Of a stretch of DNA of 35,388 nt, positions 27,368 to 34,411 are shown piece by piece. The position numbers and the translations under genes were made by a program. Source of the stretch: Chitinophagaceae bacterium T5-Br10_B2g13 (GTDB lineage: Bacteria > Bacteroidota > Rhodothermia > Balneolales > Balneolaceae). Location of the stretch: the NCBI GenBank assembly GCA_001564065.1, contig LKNA01000029.1:1-35388 (forward strand), written 5' to 3'. How positions within the stretch are numbered: the first letter of the stretch is position 1; the number at the start of each line of letters is the position of its first letter. A model generated the notes under the pieces. It did not search any database, had not been told where the DNA came from, and saw only the letters and a program-made list of their open reading frames with translations.

Positions 27368-27610
27368 TCAAATTTCTTCCAACTCTCTTTCATCTTGACA
27401 TGGTATACAAGGAAAGTTTTGTCCCGTTTCACAACGAAACTCTCCATTTTCCCAAATGATTTTCCAAATGTTTAAATCACAAATATCCGATTCAGCAAAC
27501 TTACTGCATTCCAAATTTTGCTCATTATTTGCTTCAAGTGTCTCATTATCTTCAAAATTCAATAATGAAAACCCCATGGTGATAAATATTACAAATGATA
27601 GAGTTTTCAT
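27368..27610 (-). CDS. Small exported cysteine-rich peptide
   Basis: 80 residues. The N-terminal hydrophobic stretch (MKTLSFVIFITMGFSLL) suggests export. It is followed by an acidic segment (FEDNETLEANNEQ) and five cysteines (35, 44, 60, 68, 71), ending in FPCIPCQDE. It sits directly upstream of a propeller gene on the same strand. This layout (short signal, NVEALA-like patch, Cys tail, next to a TolB-like propeller lipoprotein) recalls the NVEALA peptides of Bacteroides, but the similarity is positional and compositional, not proven. The function is unknown. Confidence 0.6.
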   Translation of the reverse strand: MKTLSFVIFITMGFSLLNFEDNETLEANNEQNLECSKFAESDICDLNIWKIIWENGEFRCETGQNFPCIPCQDERELEEI

Positions 27611-27677
27611 AATAGTACCTCAATAATTAAGGTTAAAGGTCAAAAGCATTCTATCTTTCTATTATTGAAATGTAAAT

Positions 27678-27733
27678 ACGCACATATGCTTATTATTTTA
27701 AGCACATATGCGTAGACATAGTACTCTGTCTAC
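27678..27733. promoter_or_regulatory. Two adjoining inverted repeats between LuxR remnant and peptide gene
   Basis: Arms acgcacatatgctta (27678-27692) and taagcacatatgcgt (27699-27713) pair with two mismatches. They also form a direct repeat of gcacatatgc with a 22-bp period. Immediately next to it, gtagaca (27712-27718) pairs with tgtctac (27727-27733). It may be the 3' hairpin of the HTH gene or an operator upstream of the peptide gene. Confidence 0.45.
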
Positions 27734-27978
27734 TCCCCATTTTCCCCATTTCTAACCTCCCAAAGCCACTTTATCAACCCAAGTCTGCCTTTCACTCCCA
27801 ATTTCAGGCAAATGTTATTTCTGTGCGCCTGAATAGTTCGCGGGGAATTCCCCAGCTCTTTTGCAATTTCGCTGTTGGTATATCCTTATTCTACCAGGTC
27901 GAGCACTCTGACTTCTGCAGCAGATAGAATTTTCAGCACCTCAACGTAATTTGTAGGTTTGTCACTCTCTATATGTAC
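27730..27978 (-). pseudogene. LuxR-type HTH fragment with in-frame TAA
   Basis: The minus strand reads LSAAEVRVLDLVE, then TAA (27886-27888), then GYTNSEIAKELGNSPRTIQAHRNNICLKLGVKGRLGLIKW and a TAG stop at 27730. This is a complete LuxR/FixJ helix-turn-helix: the NSEIAKELG and RTIQAHRNNICLKLGV segments are diagnostic. No receiver domain is present upstream, since a TAG lies at 27979-27981. It is a truncated regulator gene, probably the former control gene of the neighbouring peptide/propeller genes. Confidence 0.8.
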
Positions 27979-28048
27979 CTAAATGCATGAATATTATCAC
28001 TCTTAAGTACAAGAGTCCCCCCCATGGTTTGTTACAAAAAAACTTAAA

Positions 28049-28136
28049 AACCCTCCAAGGGTTCCGAACCCTTGGAGGGTTTAAGCAAAACGTATTCAAA
28101 CACAAACGCCGGGCGGTGAGAGCTTTTCGGTGTTTA
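28049..28136. repeat. Double-hairpin repeat element, copy 4
   Basis: Hairpin 1 at 28049-28081 is followed by the conserved linker and hairpin 2 (28104-28135, aaacgcc...ggtgttt). Same orientation as the others. No plus-strand gene precedes it; it lies 30 bases past the end of the minus-strand nucleotidyltransferase gene and could terminate that. Confidence 0.85.
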
Positions 28137-28165
28137 TTGATTTAATATTTTCTGCTTATTGCAAA

Positions 28166-28600
28166 CTATAGGTTTTCAAGATCATCCAGATCTTTGTATC
28201 GGCCGGATGCTTTTTTATTCTTCTTTAGGTCTTCAAGAGAAATGGTTTGAACTTCGACTCCCTCAATTGAAAATGAATTTCTTTTAGGATAGCACTCAGT
28301 AAATGTTAAACCGGTTACGGAAGTTATGATATCAATTCGGTTGGGCGGATATCCCAATTGAATGATCTGATCATCTTTGGTGAAATCTTTAATAGTAAGA
28401 TTTAAGCCTCCAAATCCAAACCGATCGAGAACCTCAACTATGCGATTTGCATTTTCCTCGGTTGGGTTAATCCAGAAATCAATATCACCGGTATATCTTA
28501 CGTACCCGTAAAGAACTACGGCATATCCACCTACAAGCAGATATTCAACTTTCTGATCGTTTAATAATTTCGCAAACTCTTTGAACTCCTTGCTCAGCAT
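28166..28600 (-). CDS. Nucleotidyltransferase-fold protein (MNT/AbiEii-like)
   Basis: 144 residues. The motif VGGYAVVLYG (23-32) followed by TGDIDFWI (37-44) gives the GG helix and the D39/D41 metal pair of pol-beta-type nucleotidyltransferases of the minimal MNT/DUF6036 kind. Related proteins act as toxins or antitoxins that modify RNA or protein with nucleotides. It is paired with the preceding small gene, whose coding region overlaps its start by 56 bases. Whether the pair is a toxin–antitoxin system is inferred. It ends 30 bases before repeat copy 4. Confidence 0.8.
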   Translation of the reverse strand: MLSKEFKEFAKLLNDQKVEYLLVGGYAVVLYGYVRYTGDIDFWINPTEENANRIVEVLDRFGFGGLNLTIKDFTKDDQIIQLGYPPNRIDIITSVTGLTFTECYPKRNSFSIEGVEVQTISLEDLKKNKKASGRYKDLDDLENL

Positions 28601-28745
28601 CGATTCCTTTTAATTTCATGTATTGCTTGCGCAGTTGTTCGAGTGCCAAAAGCCGCTCCTCCGGCGTTTTACTGCGCCAGTACTCCCGCTCATCCTCATA
28701 CTGCTGAGGGTCTTCGAGGTGATATTTTTTAACGTATTTTTCCAT
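28545..28745 (-). CDS. Small partner protein of the nucleotidyltransferase
   Basis: 66 residues, highly charged and probably helical. The block DEREYWRSKTPEERLLALEQLRKQY matches what I recall of small proteins found in front of this kind of nucleotidyltransferase gene. It overlaps the downstream start by 56 bases in another frame, suggesting translational coupling. The role as antitoxin or adaptor is a guess from genomic pairing. Confidence 0.65.
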   Translation of the reverse strand: MEKYVKKYHLEDPQQYEDEREYWRSKTPEERLLALEQLRKQYMKLKGIDAEQGVQRVCEIIKRSES

Positions 28746-28871
28746 TTATAATACTTTAAATATACAAAATCACCATAACATAAACGATCACAGGATTGAT
28801 TCACGTTAAACGGTTGCAGTTTAACCCAACCGTAAAACAACTCAAACATATATCAATAAAGAGGAAACATA

Positions 28872-29141
28872 ATGAAAGCCCTCGATAAAGAAGAGAAAGA
28901 AATTATTGAATCCTATGAAAACGAGGAGTGGGTTTCTTCCGGAGAAGAAATAAAGGAAGAGATCAGGCAAGCAGCCAAAAACAGCACGTTGAAAAACAAA
29001 CGAATCAATATTCGTCTAACGGAAAAGGACTATAAAGATATTCAGATAAAAGCAATGGAAGAGGGCATTCCCTATCAGACACTTATTTCGAGTATCATTC
29101 ATAAATACAATAAAGGGGAATTGAAAAAAGATTCGGAGTAA
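28872..29141 (+). CDS. CopG-like ribbon-helix-helix antitoxin, intact copy B
   Basis: 89 residues. The N-terminal half is acidic (EEKEIIESYENEEW). The C-terminal half (about 43-80, RINIRLTEKDYKDIQIKAMEEGIPYQTLISSIIHKY) is the RHH core of the CopG-type antitoxins that usually pair with BrnT-like or similar toxins. An aaagagga ribosome site precedes ATG 28872. No toxin gene is adjacent on this strand, so it is an orphan. The leader and gene are duplicated as a broken copy at 24686-25000. It may act as a solitary regulator or as protection against a toxin elsewhere. Confidence 0.8.
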   Translation: MKALDKEEKEIIESYENEEWVSSGEEIKEEIRQAAKNSTLKNKRINIRLTEKDYKDIQIKAMEEGIPYQTLISSIIHKYNKGELKKDSE

Positions 29142-29289
29142 TCCTTCATAACCATCCAAAGGGTCGAAAGATACTCAAAGCTTTGAGATTGCATTTACCT
29201 GCCCACAATAGCAATATTCAAAAGTTTTACTCCATCTAGATAGTTGGTACATTAGCCATAGCATTAATTTGTAAATACTTATTACCTAA

Positions 29290-30195
29290 ATGAATTTTTC
29301 TCTAAGTACTATATTCTCAGCACTACTTTTCACCCTATTTTTTTCCATTGCCTGTGATGGTACCACTCCTACCTCTGAGCCGGAACCGGAGCCTGAAGAA
29401 GAGCAGGTGCGTGAAACAGTAGAAATAGAAAATGCTCAATGGCCTATCAGTCGCGACCAAGAACTCAATAGCGACCTATCTTATGCCCAGTACGGTCCAA
29501 GAAGTCTGCCAAGCGGTTACGATTTTCATGCAGGAATTGACTTGCCCGCTTCACAGGGTACACCTGTTTACCCTGTACTGCCCGGTGAAGTCGTCCAGGC
29601 TGATCACTGGAGCGGTTCAGGAAGTGGTGCCGGAAACGCTGTCACAGTTAAACATGCTGATACTCTTGCTACCAGCTATCTCCATTTGGATCAAATAAGA
29701 GTTGATGTTGGAGATTGGGTCAATAGCGATGACATTGTTGGCACTGTGGGACGAACCGGAGCCAGCTATAATCATCTGCATCTGGGGTACTTTGTGAACC
29801 TTCCAAATCCAAACAGCAGGGATGAACGTTACAGTAAAAATCCGCTGGAAATTCTTCCTTACCGGGAACCTGTCGACATATCAGTCACATTCATGGAGAG
29901 CGGTATGATTACACTCGATATGCCTCTGCAAAATATGACGGCTAATTCGATTGAACTGTCCGGAGAAGGGGAAACAAGAAAAGCAGATTACTATGAAATT
30001 GTGGCCCGCGGATGGACTGATCGTAAAGAACAGGTTCAGGATGGTATTTACTTTAACGCAGAAAGGAGAAGCGAAGATCACCAACGTTTTAATCTTCATG
30101 TAAATCCTGCCGGAATGGACTTTAATCCCGATATAATTATTATTCGCGACTACAGAGGAAAGGTTTTACTCGACGCAAAAGAAGGAGACCAATAG
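29290..30195 (+). CDS. M23-family (LytM) peptidase-like lipoprotein
   Basis: A 301-residue protein with a lipoprotein signal ending SIAC (C22), then a Pro/Glu-rich linker (29-40). The LytM/M23 domain (about 60-180) has H80 and D84 in FHAGIDLP, H132 in YLHL, and HLH at 162-164, so the zinc ligands are present. M23 enzymes cut peptidoglycan cross-bridges or, when inactive, regulate amidases; this one appears competent. Residues about 195-301 are a beta-rich domain of unknown family. ATG 29290 is immediately in front of the signal. It is monocistronic, convergent with the kinase gene (52 bases apart). Confidence 0.88.
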   Translation: MNFSLSTIFSALLFTLFFSIACDGTTPTSEPEPEPEEEQVRETVEIENAQWPISRDQELNSDLSYAQYGPRSLPSGYDFHAGIDLPASQGTPVYPVLPGEVVQADHWSGSGSGAGNAVTVKHADTLATSYLHLDQIRVDVGDWVNSDDIVGTVGRTGASYNHLHLGYFVNLPNPNSRDERYSKNPLEILPYREPVDISVTFMESGMITLDMPLQNMTANSIELSGEGETRKADYYEIVARGWTDRKEQVQDGIYFNAERRSEDHQRFNLHVNPAGMDFNPDIIIIRDYRGKVLLDAKEGDQ

Positions 30196-30247
30196 GTAGA
30201 TACGTTTAGATATCTGGAAATGTGTCTGTTTCTACATCAAACACCAT

Positions 30248-32101
30248 TTAAACAAACCCACCGCCGCTCTGGTCGTTTATCGGAAATGAGATGATCAGCT
30301 CCGTGCCACTGGCCTCACCATTTTGGAGGCTATAAGTTCCGTTAAGCTGCTTGGTAAGGGTTTCAATTAGCACGAGTCCCATAGAACCGCTGGTCTCTTT
30401 GTCAAAACTGGCCGGAAGTCCTACACCGTTATCGGCAATTTTGATTTTAATATCCCCTTCCTTCAACCTCATAGTAATCTCAATTACTCCACTATCTACC
30501 TCTTTAAAAGCGTGTTTGTAGATATTGACGATGCTCTCGTTCAGCAGCAGTGAGATAGGTATCGCTTGATTCAGAGTCACTAATATCGATTCACAGTCAA
30601 ACGTTGTCTTAATATTCTTTCTTTTTGTCTGATATGTTTTCTGGATCTCGCCGACAAGCTCTTGCGTATAAGTGGCGATATCAATATCTACGAAATCTTC
30701 ATTTTGATACAGTTTCTCATGAACCAGAGACATCGATTTAATCTTAAGCTGACTATCCCGTAAAATCTCAGCAGTATGTTCATCCTCTGTATTCCAAACC
30801 TGCATTTCCAGCAAACCGGAGATTACAGCCAGATTATTCTTAACACGGTGATGGATTTCAGATAGCATCACATCTTTCTCTTTCAGCGATTCGCTAATTT
30901 GACGTTGCGCCTCTTTCTGTTCCGTTATATCTCTTGCCACATAAATGTGCTTGCGCTTTCCATCCTGATCAAAAATTTCTGTATGTGTTACCACTACCGG
31001 AATCTCCTTTCGAGATTTCGTCTTCATCATCCACTCATCCACAACCGGTTCATCCAGTTCATTTTGCGAATAGGTTTGATCCAGCTCATCAAACATATCG
31101 GATTGAAACAGATCAAAAAAGAGCTCTCCCTGAAGCTTTTCGGCCTCAAATTCCAGAGTTGATGTTACAGCGTGATTGATCAGCTCTATTCGATTATCCT
31201 GGTCCGTTACGATCAGCATATCTCCCATCGACTGGATAATATTATTCATATAGCTTCGAGATACCATACTCCTGCTCAGGTTCTCAGCCATTGAGTTGAA
31301 GGAGGATGCCAGATCCGCGAGTTCATCTTTCGTATTAACCTCTATTCGTTTTGAAAGGTCTCCCGAACCTAATTCATCAGCCGTACGCTGCAACTTCTGA
31401 ATCGGCTTGGCAATAGACCGATAGACGATAAACGTGAACATCAGGGCTATTGTAAAGGCAAGAATAGTAATAAAGATAACCTGACGAACCGTGGTATTTG
31501 CCCTGCTTTCAAGTTCAGCCAGTTGATTGTTTACCCGGTCATTAAAAAGTGATCTCAACTCCATAAGAGATGGCAAAACGGTATTTCTAAAATAGGGTTC
31601 AACCGTTACTGCAAAAATCTCATTTCCAAAACCGTTCTCATCCGGGTTGATGATCTGTCGGGTAAGTGAGTTGTAGTAGCTGAAAGAGGTTTGCAGAGAG
31701 TCTGCAAGCTGCTCGATTTGTGAAACAAAAAAGTCAAAATCCTCCTCCTCAGCGATATTGCTTTTAGAACGTTCAAGAAATATTTGAAAATCCACTTCAA
31801 AATTATTCAGACTTCTCTCAACCACACGCCTGGATTCCCTTATTTGTGCTGTAACGGATATGGAGTTATCCCCGCGTTCACGCTTATCCATCTCAGTGAG
31901 GTAATTTCTGGTATAGAGAAGGGAATTCTGCAGATCCGATGTCATATCGGTCAGTGTCTGCAGCTGACTGGAAGTTAATTCACTGGTCTCTATCAGTTCA
32001 TTTTTGACTGCATTGCCCAGATAGTACGATAAACTCCCTGTGATTAATACAAGGAGAGCTATCGAGAAAAAGCCCGCTAATAATTTTGTACCAAGACGCA
32101 T
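30248..32101 (-). CDS. Membrane sensor histidine kinase (HisKA_2 type)
   Basis: 617 residues. A TM helix (about 7-27), a helical periplasmic sensor (about 28-205, four-helix-bundle-like), TM2 (206-227), HAMP (228-281), a PAS domain (about 285-400), then a HisKA_2 dimerisation domain with HHRVKNN (417-423, phospho-acceptor His probably 418). An HATPase domain follows (about 510-612) with NESIVNIYKHAF, IADNGVGLP and GSMGLVLI. This class (HWE/HisKA_2) usually signals to a separate response regulator; none is adjacent. The ligand is unknown. It is divided from the E1 gene upstream by 226 bases, so it probably has its own promoter. Confidence 0.92.
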   Translation of the reverse strand: MRLGTKLLAGFFSIALLVLITGSLSYYLGNAVKNELIETSELTSSQLQTLTDMTSDLQNSLLYTRNYLTEMDKRERGDNSISVTAQIRESRRVVERSLNNFEVDFQIFLERSKSNIAEEEDFDFFVSQIEQLADSLQTSFSYYNSLTRQIINPDENGFGNEIFAVTVEPYFRNTVLPSLMELRSLFNDRVNNQLAELESRANTTVRQVIFITILAFTIALMFTFIVYRSIAKPIQKLQRTADELGSGDLSKRIEVNTKDELADLASSFNSMAENLSRSMVSRSYMNNIIQSMGDMLIVTDQDNRIELINHAVTSTLEFEAEKLQGELFFDLFQSDMFDELDQTYSQNELDEPVVDEWMMKTKSRKEIPVVVTHTEIFDQDGKRKHIYVARDITEQKEAQRQISESLKEKDVMLSEIHHRVKNNLAVISGLLEMQVWNTEDEHTAEILRDSQLKIKSMSLVHEKLYQNEDFVDIDIATYTQELVGEIQKTYQTKRKNIKTTFDCESILVTLNQAIPISLLLNESIVNIYKHAFKEVDSGVIEITMRLKEGDIKIKIADNGVGLPASFDKETSGSMGLVLIETLTKQLNGTYSLQNGEASGTELIISFPINDQSGGGFV

Positions 32102-32327
32102 TGTATTCTTTTTTTATCTCATCTTGGTCAGTCTCATAGTCACTCTGTGGTGAATGTAATACATTTTAAAGAGAAGATTCAGAAATTATTCAACTTTGGA
32201 TGTAAAGAAACATTAATCAAATAGTACCTCATATAATTTAGAGCCTTTATTCCATCCACCACTCCCAGTACCTGCGTCAATATAATGAACAACTTGAAAT
32301 CGTTGATCGTATAAAGCAGAAGGAGTA

Positions 32328-34397
32328 TTAATAGTTGACAATCTCTTCTGCCTTATCCAGAATTTTTTCCACAGAAGGCAGTACCGAATTCATAAGTCCT
32401 ACATTATAAGGCATCGGTATATCAGGCATCGTTAACCGCTGCACCGGTGCATCCAGGAATTTGAACAGTTCATTTGAAATAGTAGCTCCAATTTCTGCTC
32501 CGAAGCCGGCGGTTTGACTATCTTCGTGAACGATCAAACACCTGTTTGTTTTTTTGACGGACTCAAATACAGCTTCCTTATCCCAGGGTGATATTGTTCG
32601 CAAATCGATAATATCCATCGAAATATCCGATTTTTCAGAGGCCTCTTCACAGCGCTCGCACATTGCTCCCCAGGTCACAATCGTGATATCCTCACCTTCC
32701 TGAAGCTTATTCGCTTTTCCAAAAGGAACAACAAAATCATCGCCCGGATAGGGTTTACGCGCATATTTGGAATCCAGCAGGTTACGATGCTCAAAAAAGA
32801 TTGTTGGGTTGTTACTTCGCATTGCTGATCGTAGTAATCCCACAGCATCCTGTGCATTACTTGGATAGGCCACCTGCCAACCGATTATGTGTGCAAAAAA
32901 GACCTCATTGGACTCACTGTGCCATGGGTCGCCACACTTGGCAAATCCACCGGGCATCCGAACCACCATCGGAGCTGCAAACTTATTCGCCGTTCTCCAG
33001 CGTATGGTGCCGGTATTTTTGATCTGTTCCGTTGCCGGATCGGCATATTTTCGGAACTGAATCTCCGCAACGGGCATCAGTCCTGCATAGGCCAGGCCAA
33101 CCGCACGACCAATAATCCCCTCTTCTGAAAGGCTTGTATCAAATACTCGATCTTCGCCAAATTTACTCTGCAAACCCATTGTTGCGGCATGAACCCCGCC
33201 CTTCGCTCCAACATCCTCGCCAAAAACAACAACTTTATTGTTGATCTCAAGCTCATGTTCCAGCGTTCGCCTAACTCCTTCCACAATATTAATTCTCTGC
33301 TTTTCCGGTGACGGATCGGTTGAAGATTCAGGAAACTCAAAACCCTCCTTATATAATCCGCCAACTTGCTGAAGTTGGTCTCCATCCTTAAAAAAGGCAT
33401 GTTCAGTAATTTTGTTTTTCTCCGGATCGGGTCGATTCCACGCGGCTTCTGCAGCTTCTCTAGCTTTTTCACGGTTTCTCTCCTCGAGTTCCTTCCACTT
33501 CTTTTCGCTGATTACTTTAGGAACCAAATAGCTCTTCAAAGTTTTGAGCGGATCGTTCTCTTTCTCCTTTTTCAGCAGTTCATCATCCTTGTAAGCCTGA
33601 TTATCCTGATAGGAGTGCCCATTTAACCTTGGAACTGTAAGTCGTAACAGGGCCGGTCCCTTTCGCTCCCGGGTATAGCCTGTGGCTTCAGTTATTAAAG
33701 ACAGTGCCTCTTCAGGATTTGTACCGTCACCGTCAAAAATTCTGAGATTCTTAAAAGAGTAAAGGTTATTGGCAATATTGGCTCCCGGTGTCTGCATGTC
33801 GCTGGTTACCGAAATTCCATAACCGTTATCTTCGATATAGAACAGCACGGGCAGATTCAGAGTGGTAGCCGTGGTCAGGCACGACCAAAAACCGTTGGTA
33901 GCAACAGATCCGTCACCACCCAGAATTACAGAAATAGCGTTAGAATACTCATCTTCTTTAAGCACGTTTTTTCTGTATTCAATGGCCTGAGCCCAACCGG
34001 CAGCAGGAGTATACTGCGATCCCACATCACCGGCCATTGGCAGAACAGTTACGCCCCCATTCCCCGGCATGTTACAAACCACACCGATATCGCGGCCATC
34101 ACTGTAACCGCCCGATTTTGCCATACCGGATGCGATGGCATCTTCGGCTCCCAGTCCCAGTGTAAGCATCAGAGGCCGGGATCGGTAGTAGGCAGAGGCT
34201 GCATCATGAGGCTGATTTAACTGCATTCCTAATAGGATCTGCCCCATTTCGTGTCCTCGGGCCGAAAATTGGTATAAAATCTTTTTATCGGGTACCAGTT
34301 CACTCTCTTCAAGATTATCAATTGCTCTTGATAAAAGAAGTGTATCGGCCACTTTCATCCAGTCAAAATCGTTCTTCGCACCTTTCTTTTTAGCCAT
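32328..34397 (-). CDS. 2-oxoacid dehydrogenase E1, fused alpha and beta subunits
   Basis: A 689-residue fusion. Residues about 1-340 are the E1-alpha TPP-binding half, with GDGS (161-164) and a following DNGYGIS closing the GDG...N motif. Residues about 365-689 are the E1-beta transketolase half (NIVEGVRRTLEHELEINNK..FGEDVGAKGG). A charged linker (about 285-330, Glu/Lys-rich) joins them. The enzyme decarboxylates a 2-oxoacid and passes the acyl group to lipoyl E2; the fused form is typical of Bacteroidota/Balneolales. The substrate (branched-chain 2-oxoacid or pyruvate) cannot be fixed. It starts 14 bases after the aminotransferase stop, suggesting one operon. Confidence 0.9.
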   Translation of the reverse strand: MAKKKGAKNDFDWMKVADTLLLSRAIDNLEESELVPDKKILYQFSARGHEMGQILLGMQLNQPHDAASAYYRSRPLMLTLGLGAEDAIASGMAKSGGYSDGRDIGVVCNMPGNGGVTVLPMAGDVGSQYTPAAGWAQAIEYRKNVLKEDEYSNAISVILGGDGSVATNGFWSCLTTATTLNLPVLFYIEDNGYGISVTSDMQTPGANIANNLYSFKNLRIFDGDGTNPEEALSLITEATGYTRERKGPALLRLTVPRLNGHSYQDNQAYKDDELLKKEKENDPLKTLKSYLVPKVISEKKWKELEERNREKAREAAEAAWNRPDPEKNKITEHAFFKDGDQLQQVGGLYKEGFEFPESSTDPSPEKQRINIVEGVRRTLEHELEINNKVVVFGEDVGAKGGVHAATMGLQSKFGEDRVFDTSLSEEGIIGRAVGLAYAGLMPVAEIQFRKYADPATEQIKNTGTIRWRTANKFAAPMVVRMPGGFAKCGDPWHSESNEVFFAHIIGWQVAYPSNAQDAVGLLRSAMRSNNPTIFFEHRNLLDSKYARKPYPGDDFVVPFGKANKLQEGEDITIVTWGAMCERCEEASEKSDISMDIIDLRTISPWDKEAVFESVKKTNRCLIVHEDSQTAGFGAEIGATISNELFKFLDAPVQRLTMPDIPMPYNVGLMNSVLPSVEKILDKAEEIVNY

Positions 34398-34411
34398 AAT
34401 TCCGTTCTCTT

